Source: Pedobacter zeaxanthinifaciens (lineage in GTDB: Bacteria > Bacteroidota > Bacteroidia > Sphingobacteriales > Sphingobacteriaceae). From it: a stretch of 64,000 bases of DNA. The translations under genes were made by a program, and so were the position numbers. The notes below the pieces were generated by a model, which made no database searches, was not told the DNA's origin, and was given only the letters and a program-made list of their open reading frames with translations. The stretch lies in the NCBI RefSeq assembly GCF_003313335.1, contig NZ_QMHP01000013.1, positions 37,334 through 101,333 of the forward strand, written 5' to 3'. Positions within the stretch are counted from its first letter, which is position 1, and every line of letters starts with the position of its first letter. This document shows positions 53,190 through 61,769 of the stretch, piece after piece.

Positions 53190-53825
53190 ATGGTTTTTAG
53201 TTTGCCCAATGATGAAGTTGTATTCCCAAACCCGGAACTGGCTGATGAAGACGGTTTGTTGGCCATTGGTGGCGATTTAAGCCCTGAACGTTTGATATTG
53301 GCCTATCATCATGGCATTTTCCCTTGGTTTAGTGATGATGATCCTATTTGTTGGTACTCGCCACACGAGCGATGCGTAATATACCCCGAGCGCATTAAGG
53401 TGAGTAAAAGCATGAAGCAAGTGCTCAAAAACGGTGGTTTTAATGTTACCGTAGATGAATGTTTTGCGGATGTGATTGCCAAATGCGCTAAAGCTCCCCG
53501 CAAGGATCAGCCTGGTACATGGATTACAGCAGAAATGCAGCAGGCTTATATCAAGCTGCATCAATTAGGTTGGGCTCATAGTGTGGAGGTGTGGAAAAAC
53601 AATGCACTGGTTGGTGGCTTGTATGGTATTGCTGTAAGTGATGTTTTCTGTGGAGAAAGCATGTTCAGCTTGGTAAGCAATGCTTCTAAAGTAGCCTTAA
53701 TTTTCTTGTGCCAGCAAACCAATTTCAAATTGATAGATTGTCAGCTGCCAAATGAACACTTACTAAGTTTAGGGGCAGAAATGATTGATAGGGAGACTTA
53801 TATGGAAGTTCTTAATAAGCAATAA
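53190..53825 (+). CDS. aat: Leucyl/phenylalanyl-tRNA-protein transferase
   Basis: 211 aa. It moves Leu, Phe or Met from tRNA to proteins with N-terminal Arg or Lys, marking them for ClpAP through the N-end rule. Motifs are DGLLAIGGDLSPERLILAYHHGIFPWFSDDDPICWYSPHERCVIYP (about 21-66), TWITAEMQQAYIKLHQLGWAHSVEVW, LVGGLYGIAVSDVFCGESMFS (about 142-162) and IDCQLPNEHLLSLGAE. The length is near normal. The start is fixed at 53190 by the promoter box. Confidence 0.95.
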   Translation: MVFSLPNDEVVFPNPELADEDGLLAIGGDLSPERLILAYHHGIFPWFSDDDPICWYSPHERCVIYPERIKVSKSMKQVLKNGGFNVTVDECFADVIAKCAKAPRKDQPGTWITAEMQQAYIKLHQLGWAHSVEVWKNNALVGGLYGIAVSDVFCGESMFSLVSNASKVALIFLCQQTNFKLIDCQLPNEHLLSLGAEMIDRETYMEVLNKQ

Positions 53826-53845
53826 CCATATTCAACCTTTTTGAA

Positions 53846-54430
53846 CTAGTTATTGCTATCCCTTAATTTCCCTATAAATTCTACAAATTTTTTGCTGTTA
53901 TAATTTGCTGCGCCTTCGTGTTTAAAGGAAAGTCGCCCTTGCTTATCAAATACAATTGTTGTTGGTAGTGATCCGGCAAATAGTTGTTCAGGAACACTGC
54001 TATTCATCTGGTAAACAGGCAAGGCATAATCTCTTGCTTTCATGTAAGCTAATGACTTCTCGAAATTACTATCTGCATCAATCAATAGAAAAACTACGTC
54101 GCCGCTGCTTTTATATTTTTCGTATAATTTATTGATAGATGGCATTTCTGCTAAGCATGGAGGACACCATGTAGCCCAAAAGTTAATAAATACTACCTTG
54201 CCTTTAAGCTGATTTAAAGAAATTGTTTTGCCAGATTGGTCTTTAAAGCTCAATTGAAGCGATGGCTCATTTTTAGGCATTGTTCTTTCTACGCTGGGAT
54301 TAAAAAGACCTACTTCCATTAAGCCCTGTATAAGTAAGGCTTTTGCCGAGGGAACAAATAACAATATGCCTATGACTAAGACAAAGATCCCATTTGAAAT
54401 GTACTTTTTGAGATTAGTTTTCTTCTCCAT
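53846..54430 (-). CDS. TlpA/ResA-like membrane-anchored thioredoxin
   Basis: 194 aa. An uncleaved N-terminal helix (about 10-32, ISNGIFVLVIGILLFVPSAKALL) anchors a periplasmic thioredoxin fold. INFWATWCPPCLAEMPS (about 81-97) holds the CxxC site, and GSLPTTIVFDKQG (about 152-164) has the cis-Pro. Such proteins reduce disulfides, for instance in cytochrome c maturation. It stands alone on the minus strand, convergent with aat (20-bp gap). Confidence 0.9.
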   Translation of the reverse strand: MEKKTNLKKYISNGIFVLVIGILLFVPSAKALLIQGLMEVGLFNPSVERTMPKNEPSLQLSFKDQSGKTISLNQLKGKVVFINFWATWCPPCLAEMPSINKLYEKYKSSGDVVFLLIDADSNFEKSLAYMKARDYALPVYQMNSSVPEQLFAGSLPTTIVFDKQGRLSFKHEGAANYNSKKFVEFIGKLRDSNN

Positions 54431-54505
54431 CGACTGAATTTTGATATAGCAAAGCTAACGATTAGCCTTAAATAAGTAGGCTGCTTTTGTGCATATACAT
54501 AAAAA

Positions 54506-54573
54506 ATCGCCATTGCGATTGAAGAAACTTGTTGCTTAGAAAGTTTAGTTCCTCCAAAAATCGCAATGGCGAT
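54506..54573 (-). terminator. Inverted repeat/terminator after the DUF4397 gene
   Basis: ATCGCCATTGCGATT (54506-54520) and its perfect complement (54559-54573) are 38 nt apart. On the minus strand the second arm is followed by six U. It is 25 bp beyond the DUF4397 gene stop codon. The arm shares CATTGCGA with the long hairpin repeats but is otherwise different. Confidence 0.6.
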
Positions 54574-54597
54574 AAAATATCCTGATGTTTTTAACTG

Positions 54598-55299
54598 TTA
54601 GTGCACAAACAGTTTTGCTGAAAATCGGGTGTCATCGTTATTAGCCTTTAGGCCTTTTGCATAGATAGTATAAATTTTACCTTCTTCTACTTTAACGCTG
54701 CTCAAGGTAGTTTCTATATTGTTATTGGTGGCATTCTTGATATTGAAATTTGCACTCGCTGCTGCATCAATAACTATAAAATCACTATATTCTTTAAAGG
54801 CTTTATTGGTAACGATATCGGTAGCAGCGCCATTTATATTTAAGCTTAATGGCCCGCCGTCAGGACTCAAGTTTACAAAGCGCACTTTTGCTTTTCCGGC
54901 AGCAGGTTTTTCCAAGTTATCCTCTAACATTAAAAACTCAATGTTCGCTAACGTATTTACTAAAAATAACGAGTATCCAGCTTGTGGTTTTAAGGTAAAT
55001 TGTAAGCTTTTGAGTGATGTAGCACTTCCTTTTTTGGTAACATTAAAAGCCCTACTTCCGGCATAAGCACTTAAGTAGCCAATTTTATTTCCAAATTCAA
55101 AGTCAGAGTTGTTGGCTCTGGTGTTATCTACATAAACATCTAACAACTCCAAAGTAGGAGATGCTTGTATAATATTTAGTCCCGACACCTCAATTGGTTG
55201 GTAATCATTATCTAATTTAGAACATGATACCAAACCTAGAGAAAGTAAAGAGAGCGTGATTACTGCTGCGAAGATTTTACGCTTAATTGAAAATTTCAT
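54598..55299 (-). CDS. DUF4397 domain lipoprotein
   Basis: 233 aa from the ATG at 55299. That start gives a lipoprotein signal (MKFSIKRKIFAAVITLSLLSLGLVSC). The longer frame from 55323 adds eight hydrophobic residues without need. The DUF4397 beta domain covers about 40-160 (NIIQASPTLELLDVYVDNTRAN, AKVRFVNLSPDGGPLSLNING), ending IYTIYAKGLKANNDDTRFSAKLFVH. These are surface or periplasmic lipoproteins of unknown function, common in Bacteroidota. It stands alone; a hairpin lies just downstream. Confidence 0.87.
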   Translation of the reverse strand: MKFSIKRKIFAAVITLSLLSLGLVSCSKLDNDYQPIEVSGLNIIQASPTLELLDVYVDNTRANNSDFEFGNKIGYLSAYAGSRAFNVTKKGSATSLKSLQFTLKPQAGYSLFLVNTLANIEFLMLEDNLEKPAAGKAKVRFVNLSPDGGPLSLNINGAATDIVTNKAFKEYSDFIVIDAAASANFNIKNATNNNIETTLSSVKVEEGKIYTIYAKGLKANNDDTRFSAKLFVH

Positions 55300-55448
55300 G
55301 ATTATAAAAAATAGTTTAAACAATACGGCACTTTGCCATTAACTCACATAGCTAATACGAAAGTTAGTTTACAAACGCTACAGTGCTTATAATATTTTTT
55401 ACGCTTGAATGAGTTTAAGTTGGCAGCCTAAACTGTATTGGCTTGGTG

Positions 55449-56675
55449 TTAGTTATTTTTACCTTTCCTTAGCTCTATCACTGTAATTTCTGGCCATATG
55501 CCAACTCTGCCTGAAAATCCAATAAAACCAAAGCCTCTATTAACGTTTAAATACTTGCCGTTTTCTGCTTTAATGCCAGCCCAATGTTTATACCTGAACT
55601 GTACTGGGCTCCATTTTAATCCAAACGCTTCAATGCCAAATTGCATGCCATGCGTATGCCCTGCTAGGGTTAAATGTATTTTCGAAGGATAATTTTTTAC
55701 TTGCGCTTCCCAGTGGCTTGGATCATGGGATAGTAATACTTTGAAATCATCAGTAGAAAGGCCTTTAATCGCCTTTTGTAAATCGCCACGCTCACCAAAT
55801 CCTAAGCCCCAATTTTCTACCCCTACAAGCTGAATTTGCTGCCCGTTTTTTTCGATAGTCACATGTTCATCAAGTAACAGTCTGAAACCTAATTCGGCAT
55901 GATATTTTTTAAGCTGATCAAGATTGTTTCTCTTTGCAGTTTCGCTTTCCCATTTCACGTAATCGCCATAATCATGGTTGCCCAGTACGGAAAACTGTCC
56001 GTAAGGTGCTTTGATTTGTGCAAAATGCTGAAGATAAGGTTTTACTTCTTCCGCTTTATTGTTCACCAAATCGCCAGTGAAAACAAATAAATCAGCCTGT
56101 TGGCTATTAATGAGGTCAATTCCTTTCTGTACTGCTTTTGGGTTGTTTAAACTTCCAGCATGTACATCCGAAATTTGTGTCAATTTGAAACCGTCGAAAG
56201 CCTCGGGTAAGTCTTCAAAATATAGCGTATGCTTAATTACGCGATAGGCATATTTTCCTTTTAAAATTCCATAGATAAAAACTATGATTACGATAAATGA
56301 TAATAGAATTCCTAAATAAATGCCTGTAATTGGTCTTTCAGGATAGGTAAGTTCACTGTTTGAAGCATAGTTTATGATGGCTTTAATTAGTCGATAGGCT
56401 TCTGATACTAGGTTTACTGCAATAAAAACCAGCAATGAAACAAAGTAGGTTAATAAGGCGTGTGCGCTAATTTTAAATAATGCAGTTTGGCCATCCACGC
56501 TTAACCTTAACATGCTCCATGAAAATGTAAGTAGAAGCGCTACAGGAAAAACCCATATCCAAGGTAATACTATAGCTGGAATTAAAATACCCAGTGCATT
56601 TATGGCATAACCGTTAAGTAGTAAAAAAAGGAGCGCAAATATTAAAATAGGTATAAAAGGAATTTTTCTTCTCAT
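55449..56675 (-). CDS. Membrane-anchored metallophosphoesterase
   Basis: 408 aa. Four N-terminal membrane helices occupy about 5-150. The calcineurin-like domain follows with all metal motifs: LTQISDVHAGS (about 170-180), LFVFTGDLVNN (about 199-209), FSVLGNHDYGDYV (about 229-241), LLSHDPSHWE (about 308-317) and LTLAGHTHGMQFG (about 329-341). Relatives include YkuE/YaeI-type UDP-sugar or lipid-linked phosphodiesterases. Substrate unknown. The conserved tail GFSGRVGIWPEITVIEL is typical of this subfamily. Confidence 0.9.
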   Translation of the reverse strand: MRRKIPFIPILIFALLFLLLNGYAINALGILIPAIVLPWIWVFPVALLLTFSWSMLRLSVDGQTALFKISAHALLTYFVSLLVFIAVNLVSEAYRLIKAIINYASNSELTYPERPITGIYLGILLSFIVIIVFIYGILKGKYAYRVIKHTLYFEDLPEAFDGFKLTQISDVHAGSLNNPKAVQKGIDLINSQQADLFVFTGDLVNNKAEEVKPYLQHFAQIKAPYGQFSVLGNHDYGDYVKWESETAKRNNLDQLKKYHAELGFRLLLDEHVTIEKNGQQIQLVGVENWGLGFGERGDLQKAIKGLSTDDFKVLLSHDPSHWEAQVKNYPSKIHLTLAGHTHGMQFGIEAFGLKWSPVQFRYKHWAGIKAENGKYLNVNRGFGFIGFSGRVGIWPEITVIELRKGKNN

Positions 56676-56689
56676 GTTGGATGTTTTTA

Positions 56690-56860
56690 ACCGCTTTAGT
56701 TTACACTGAATATTAACTTAGGTGTTTAGTTTTTTTTGCTTTTAAGTTTTAACCATCTTAGCCACCTTAGTTTAGGCTGCAATATCCAACTTAGGTGTTT
56801 GAGGTGTTTGGATTTTTTTGCTTTTAAATTTTAAACCACCTTAGGCAACGTTCTTAACAG
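56690..56860. repeat. Two-copy imperfect tandem repeat (about 71-80 bp unit)
   Basis: Both units contain TTAGTTTA, AACTTAGGTGTTT, then TTTTTGCTTTTAA and a closing AACCA..CTTAG. The units begin near 56695 and 56766. No ORF is present in 56676-57018; the gap holds this repeat and hairpin repeat copy 3. Confidence 0.65.
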
Positions 56861-56898
56861 CAGACTTCGCTTCTTCGATCAGCTGATCAAATAAAAAA

Positions 56899-56975
56899 AT
56901 CGTCATTGCGAGGCACGAAGCAATCCTAAAGCGAATAGCTAATTGTAATATTGCTTCGTGCCTCGCAATGACGAT
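56899..56975. repeat. Long hairpin repeat (REP-like), copy 3
   Basis: A perfect 26-bp inverted repeat (56899-56924 with 56950-56975) has a 25-nt spacer. The arm has GGCACGAAG where copy 1 has GGAACGAAG, and the opposite arm changes to match (CTTCGTGCC versus CTTCGTTCC). It lies 44 bp downstream of the htpG stop codon, where it may also act as a transcript end. Confidence 0.85.
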
Positions 56976-57018
56976 ACCTTAACGCCTCTCTCTAAATGGA
57001 GGACCCAGCGTAGGGTTG

Positions 57019-58902
57019 TTATATCAACTCAACACTGCGGCTAACAAAAGCAGTTAACTCCGCACCGGTCAGCATACCTTGAGATAGCAATGCCAAATCA
57101 ACCGCCTGCTTAGCAAATTTGTTCTGCTCCTCTTCGCCAGAAGCTAAAATTTTGCTTACCAATTTGTGGTTTCCGTTAATGGCCACTTTGTAGCTATCCG
57201 GCATATTGCCATAAAATCCCATACCGCTACCCATTTTTGCCATGTCTTTCATGCGGCGCATAAACTCATCCATGGTAATGGTAACAGGAGCATCATCCGG
57301 GTTTAAGCCAACTACCTCAACGGTGTAACCAGGTTTGCTAATTGCTTTCTCGAAAATACCCTTTACTGTTGCTGATTGCTCCTCGCTCAACACCGACTCT
57401 AATTTCTCATCTTTTTCTATCAGTTGGTTGGCTACCGAAGCATCAACACGTTTCATCAACGTTTTTTCTAATTTCTGCTCTAAGCTGCTCACAAAATGAT
57501 TGTCAATAGGCGAGTTCATCACCAATACATCATAATCTTTTTTGTTTGCTGCTTGGATAAAGCCATCCTGCTTATCAGGGTCTGTGGTGTATAAATAAAC
57601 CACATTTCCGTTTTTATCTGTTTGCAGTGCACTTACTTTTTCTTTGTATTCTTCCAAAGTAAAATGCTCCTTTTTAGTGTTGGTTAGCAAAGCGAATTCT
57701 TTTCCTTTATCATAAAATTTCTCTTCGCTAATCATACCATACTTCACAAACAAGCCAATATCGCTCCATTTCTCTTCAAAAGCCTTACGGTCTGCTTTAA
57801 ATAGCTCACTCAATTTGTCGGCTACTTTTTTAGTGATATAGTTGTTGATTTTTTTCACATTCCCATCAGCCTGCAAGAAACTTCTAGAAACGTTCAAAGG
57901 AATATCCGGACTATCAATTACACCATGCAATAACATCAAAAATTCAGGCACAATATCCTTTACCTCATCAGTAATAAATACCTGGCGAGAGAACAATTTG
58001 ATCTTGTTGCGCTGCATATCAAAGTCTTCCTTCAACTTGGGGAAATACAACACTCCAGTTAAGTTAAAAGGATAGTCTACATTCAGGTGAATCCAAAACA
58101 GCGGATCCTCCGAAAAAGGGTATAATTGCTTGTAAAAATCAAGATAATCAGCATCTGACAAATCTGCAGGCGCTTTGGTCCAAATAGGGTTGGTAGTATT
58201 TACAATATTGTCAACCTCTTCTGATTTATATTTGGTTTTGCCCTCTTCATCAACGCCATCTTCAACACTATTTGTTTTAGTGCCAAACTTAATTGGTACA
58301 GGTAAAAACTTAGCATATTTGTCTAAAATTTCCTGTAATTTATATTCACTTAAAAACTCTTCGCTTTCAGCATTTACGTGTAAAATGATATCAGTACCGC
58401 GGGTAGTTCTTGATCCTTCCGAAATTTCAAAAGTAGTACTTCCATCGCAGGTCCATTTTGCAGGTTCAGCACCATCTTGGTACGATAAAGTGTTGATTTC
58501 TACCAAATCAGCCACCATAAAAGCCGAGTAAAAACCTAAACCAAACTTGCCAATAATCTCGTTGGCATCTTTCGCATCTTTAAATTTTTCTACAAACTCG
58601 CTAGCGCCCGAAAAAGCTACCTGATTAATGTACTTTTTAATTTCTTCGGCAGTCATACCCAAGCCATTGTCGCTAATGGTAATGGTTTTAGCTTTTTCAT
58701 CCAGTTTTACTTCTACCAAAGGTTCGCCAACTTCACCGTTAAATTGGCCTAGAGCGCCTAAGCGTTTAATCTTTTGCACAGCGTCAACCGCGTTAGAAAC
58801 TAATTCCCTTAGAAAAATTTCATTGTCCGAATACAGGAATTTCTTGATGATTGGGAAAATGTTTTCTGTGTGTATGGAAATACTTCCTTTTTCTGTTGTC
58901 AT
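57019..58902 (-). CDS. htpG: Chaperone protein HtpG (Hsp90)
   Basis: 627 aa, full length. The GHKL ATPase domain has NEIFLRELVSNAVDAVQKI (about 27-45), ITISDNGLGMTAEEIKKYI (about 73-91), GKFGLGFYSAFMVADLVEI (about 116-134) and SEGSRTTRGTDIILHV (about 155-170). The middle domain has VDYPFNLTGVLYFPKL and LPLNVSRSFLQ-like IPLNVSRSFLQAD. The C-terminal dimer domain ends LLSQGMLTGAELTAFVSRSVELI. ATP-driven chaperone for client folding under stress. No CIRCE-like inverted repeat is seen upstream. Confidence 0.97.
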   Translation of the reverse strand: MTTEKGSISIHTENIFPIIKKFLYSDNEIFLRELVSNAVDAVQKIKRLGALGQFNGEVGEPLVEVKLDEKAKTITISDNGLGMTAEEIKKYINQVAFSGASEFVEKFKDAKDANEIIGKFGLGFYSAFMVADLVEINTLSYQDGAEPAKWTCDGSTTFEISEGSRTTRGTDIILHVNAESEEFLSEYKLQEILDKYAKFLPVPIKFGTKTNSVEDGVDEEGKTKYKSEEVDNIVNTTNPIWTKAPADLSDADYLDFYKQLYPFSEDPLFWIHLNVDYPFNLTGVLYFPKLKEDFDMQRNKIKLFSRQVFITDEVKDIVPEFLMLLHGVIDSPDIPLNVSRSFLQADGNVKKINNYITKKVADKLSELFKADRKAFEEKWSDIGLFVKYGMISEEKFYDKGKEFALLTNTKKEHFTLEEYKEKVSALQTDKNGNVVYLYTTDPDKQDGFIQAANKKDYDVLVMNSPIDNHFVSSLEQKLEKTLMKRVDASVANQLIEKDEKLESVLSEEQSATVKGIFEKAISKPGYTVEVVGLNPDDAPVTITMDEFMRRMKDMAKMGSGMGFYGNMPDSYKVAINGNHKLVSKILASGEEEQNKFAKQAVDLALLSQGMLTGAELTAFVSRSVELI

Positions 58903-59060
58903 ATCTTAATAAAATTTGCTTATGCCCTTGTTTATCAATGCTTGTTCCAAAATAAAATTTAGGTCAAAGTGGCAGGCGGTTTTGGTTTGCGCTGTATAAA
59001 GCCGGTAAAGTTTTAGAATAATTTGAAAAGCAATTGCCGTAATTCTTCGGGTCCGCTAGT

Positions 59061-59187
59061 CCCGCTTTTTACTACAATCTTTTTGTTGGTCTACTTGTCA
59101 TCCCAACGCTAGGAGGTATCTATTTCTGAACAGCTAAAGGATGGCCCCGCGATAAGAAAACAAAAAGGATTTTCGTTGCAATCGGGG
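59061..59187. repeat. MITE-like element in the htpG-M16 gap
   Basis: The ends are CCCGCTTTTTACTACAATCT (59061-59080, then TTTTGTTGG) and AACAAAAAGGATTTTCG (59159-59175, then TTGCAATCGGGG). They are imperfect inverted repeats sharing CCCG and ATCCTTTTTGTT. The left end matches 45222-45248. No ORF inside is convincing. Confidence 0.45.
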
Positions 59188-59269
59188 TTTAATTTACTCA
59201 AAACAGTGTTGTAAAACCGTGCAAATCTCACCAACATATCGCAAATTAAGATCGGCAATTTGATAAAAA

Positions 59270-59360
59270 CCTTTGCGTTCGTCGCGAAACTTTCTTTTTT
59301 CTTTGCGGTTAATTTTAACGCAAAGTTTTCAAGGTATTCGCAAAGCAACGCTAAGAAAAT
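59270..59360. repeat. GCAAAG-rich intergenic repeat
   Basis: Repeated GCGGTTAATTTTAACGCAAAG-type steps (CTTTGCGGTT, AACGCAAAGTTTTCAAGG, CGCAAAGCAACGC) make short inverted and direct repeats. This type of sequence is common between genes in Bacteroidota. No ORF is convincing. Confidence 0.5.
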
Positions 59361-59390
59361 GTTCTAAATCGCCTCGAGAGAACTTGAAAC

Positions 59391-59732
59391 TAACTTGGTG
59401 TTCTTGGTGTCTTTGTAGTTGAACGCCTTTAACCAGCATTTTCAAGCCTAGTTAAAACGGAATTATAAAATTTTCAATCAAATTATTCATAACAATACTT
59501 GGTGTCCTTGGTGTCTTTGTGGTTGAACGCCTTTAACCAGCATTTTCAAGCCCATCTAAAACGGAATTATAAAATTTCAAATCAATTTATTCATAACAAT
59601 ACTTGGTGTTCTTCGTGTCTTTGTGGTTGAACGCTTTTAACCAGCATTTTCAAGCCTATCTAAAACGGAACTATAAAAATTTCAATCAGATTATTCATAA
59701 CAATACTTGGTGTTCTTCGTGTCTTTGTGGTT
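59391..59732. repeat. 104-bp tandem repeat, about 3.2 copies
   Basis: Units begin at TCTTGGTG (59402), CCTTGGTG (59506), TCTTCGTG (59610) and TCTTCGTG (59714), each exactly 104 bp apart. Each holds GTGTCTTTGTGGTTGAACG, AACCAGCATTTTCAAGCC and ATTCATAACAATACTTGGTG. Copies differ by about 5-10 percent. The array ends 50 bp before the M16 promoter. The gap 58903-59797 contains no supported gene. Confidence 0.9.
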
Positions 59733-59782
59733 AAAATGCCATTCAACAACATTTTTCAACATTCAAACCACAAAACAATCCC

Positions 59783-59790
59783 TATCTTTG
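59783..59790 (+). promoter_or_regulatory. M16 peptidase promoter -7 box
   Basis: TATCTTTG matches TAnnTTTG and ends 7 bp before the start codon at 59798, so the mRNA is nearly leaderless. Only a T-rich patch stands at the -33 position. Confidence 0.6.
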
Positions 59791-59797
59791 GCGCTTA

Positions 59798-61030
59798 ATG
59801 GAATACAACGTACATACACTTAAAAACGGCATTCGTATTTTGCATGTTCCAGCTGCCTCGGCAATATCGCATGCCTGCATTTTAGTTAATGCCGGTTCGC
59901 GTGATGAAGAAGATGCACAAATGGGTTTAGCTCATTTCATTGAGCATTTAATTTTCAAGCGTACCGAGAAACGAAACACCAATCAAATCCTTAACAGGTT
60001 AGAAAGCGTAGGCGCAGATTTGAATGCCTATACCACTAAAGAGTACACTTGCGTACATGCTTCGTTTCTTCATCCCTATTTAGATAGAACTTTAGAGCTT
60101 TTTAATGATATCGTTTTTCATTCAACTTTCCCGGAAGACGAGATGGAAAAAGAAAAAGGGGTGGTGTTGGATGAAATCGCTTCTTACTTAGATCAGCCTG
60201 AAGAAGCAATTAATGATGATTTTGAGGATATCCTATTCAGGGGCCACGCTTTTGGACGGAATATTTTAGGTACGCCAGATACGGTTAACGGTCTTTCGAG
60301 GGAAAATATAATTGCCTTTATCAAACAAAACTACCGAACTGATCAAATTATTGTTGCGGTTTTAGGTAATTATGCATTGAATAAAGTTGTAAAAATTGCA
60401 GAGAAGCATTTTGCTGAAGTGCCAGCGAACAATGCACAAAGCAAGCGCTTAGCACCTGAGTTAAATGCTCCTGTTCAACAAGTGATTGATAAGCAAATCG
60501 CACAAAGTCACTGTATGTTAGGGGTGCAAACATATTCCTTACACCATCCCTATAAAACTGGCTTGCTATTGCTCAACAACCTTTTTGGTGGTAACGGTAT
60601 GAGCTCAATACTCAATTTACAATTAAGGGAAAAGTACGGCATTGCCTATACCATCGAGTCGGCATACAGCCCGCTTTCTGATACGGGCATTTTTGCTATT
60701 TATTTTGGTACAGATAAAGAGAAAGCTGAAAAAGCCATTAAGCTGATTCAAAAAGAAATGGACAAGCTTAAACAAAAACCTTTAACAGCTTTGCAACTGC
60801 ACAAGGCGCAAAATAAATTTATTGGTCAAATTGCATTAGGCGAAGAAAACAGGATTGGATTAATCATTGCAATGGCTAAAAGCTTGCTCGATTATAATCA
60901 AATAGACAGCCTGGAGGTAGTGTTCGATAAGATTAGAAAAGTAAGTGTGGCGGATATGACCAACATTATTAACGAGGTTTTTGATGAAAGCAAATGGACA
61001 AGCCTATTGTTTAATCCGGTGGAAGGGTAA
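59798..61030 (+). CDS. M16 family zinc peptidase (processing-peptidase-like)
   Basis: 410 aa. The inverted zinc motif HFIEH lies near 46-50, and the downstream Glu near 123-130 (EKEKGVVLDEIASY). GSRDEEDAQMGLAHFIEHLIFKRT and NAYTTKEYTCVHA are typical. The C-terminal half (about 215-410) is the second, non-catalytic M16 domain (LNNLFGGNGMSSILNLQLREKYGIAYTIESAYSPLSDTGIFAIYFGT). No signal peptide is visible, so it acts in the cytoplasm or uses another route. Alone in its transcription unit, before def. Confidence 0.93.
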   Translation: MEYNVHTLKNGIRILHVPAASAISHACILVNAGSRDEEDAQMGLAHFIEHLIFKRTEKRNTNQILNRLESVGADLNAYTTKEYTCVHASFLHPYLDRTLELFNDIVFHSTFPEDEMEKEKGVVLDEIASYLDQPEEAINDDFEDILFRGHAFGRNILGTPDTVNGLSRENIIAFIKQNYRTDQIIVAVLGNYALNKVVKIAEKHFAEVPANNAQSKRLAPELNAPVQQVIDKQIAQSHCMLGVQTYSLHHPYKTGLLLLNNLFGGNGMSSILNLQLREKYGIAYTIESAYSPLSDTGIFAIYFGTDKEKAEKAIKLIQKEMDKLKQKPLTALQLHKAQNKFIGQIALGEENRIGLIIAMAKSLLDYNQIDSLEVVFDKIRKVSVADMTNIINEVFDESKWTSLLFNPVEG

Positions 61031-61071
61031 AACCTTAAACCTTACGCCTTTTACCTTAAACCCAAAATTTG

Positions 61072-61079
61072 TACCTTTG
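61072..61079 (+). promoter_or_regulatory. def promoter -7 box
   Basis: TACCTTTG fits TAnnTTTG. The predicted start near 61084 gives an 80-nt leader before def, which contains a 5-codon ORF (ATG at 61084, stop TGA). No stable structure stands out. Confidence 0.5.
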
Positions 61080-61164
61080 CGGCATGAACTATGGTGGTTG
61101 ATGTCTTTCAAAACATTGTTACCATCATACGTACACCGATCATTAGAAAAAGATAAGACACCCG

Positions 61165-61722
61165 ATGAAATTACCCATAGTAGCTTACGGCGACCCAGTT
61201 TTAAAGAAAGTTTGTTCCCCAATAGAGAAGGATTATCCAAATTTAAATGAACTGATTGCAAATATGTGGGAAACCATGTACAATGCTAGCGGCGTTGGCT
61301 TGGCGGCACCACAAGTAGGCTTGCCAATTCGTTTATTTGTTGTTGATACTGGAGAGGGCGATGATGAGCCTCGATATAAAAAAGTATTTATCAATGCGCA
61401 AATTTTGGAGGAAACTGGCGAACCTTGGGGTTTTACCGAAGGTTGTTTGAGCATCCCCGAAATTCGTGAAGAGGTGTTCCGTAAACCTAATGTGCTCATC
61501 AGCTACTATGATGAAAATTGGGAGCAGCACAAAGAGGAAGTCAGTGGTTTTGCCGCTCGTGTAATTCAGCATGAATACGATCATATTGAAGGCAAATTGT
61601 TCACCGAAAAAATCAATATGCTACGTAAGCAACTTATTAAAGGTAAGCTGGATAAAATTACCAAAGGTGAGGTGCATCCAGATTATAAAATGAAATTCCC
61701 TAGGCAAAACAAGAAAAGATAA
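61165..61722 (+). CDS. def: Peptide deformylase
   Basis: 185 aa. It removes the formyl group from new proteins. The three metal motifs are intact: GVGLAAPQVG (about 43-52), EGCLSIPE (about 92-99, Cys ligand) and QHEYDHIEG (about 134-142, two His ligands and catalytic Glu). Length is typical of class I enzymes. ATG at 61165 is preceded by GACACCCG with no strong ribosome-binding site. Confidence 0.97.
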   Translation: MKLPIVAYGDPVLKKVCSPIEKDYPNLNELIANMWETMYNASGVGLAAPQVGLPIRLFVVDTGEGDDEPRYKKVFINAQILEETGEPWGFTEGCLSIPEIREEVFRKPNVLISYYDENWEQHKEEVSGFAARVIQHEYDHIEGKLFTEKINMLRKQLIKGKLDKITKGEVHPDYKMKFPRQNKKR

Positions 61723-61729
61723 CTTTTAG

Positions 61730-61763
61730 ACTAAGGGCGTTTTACAAAGCGCCCTTAGTTTTT
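61730..61763. terminator. Bidirectional terminator between def and the glycoside-hydrolase-like gene
   Basis: The 10-bp stem ACTAAGGGCG / CGCCCTTAGT (61730-61739 and 61750-61759) is followed by a T run on the plus strand. It lies between two convergent genes. Confidence 0.85.
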
Positions 61764-61769
61764 AGTTAA

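Noticed and set aside
59109..59348. 79-codon minus-strand ORF in the htpG-M16 gap
   Set aside because: It lies inside repeat sequence, starts in a GCAAAG-type repeat and resembles no protein family.
59391..59732. CRISPR array
   Set aside because: The units are 104-bp tandem repeats with no unique spacers and no cas genes nearby.
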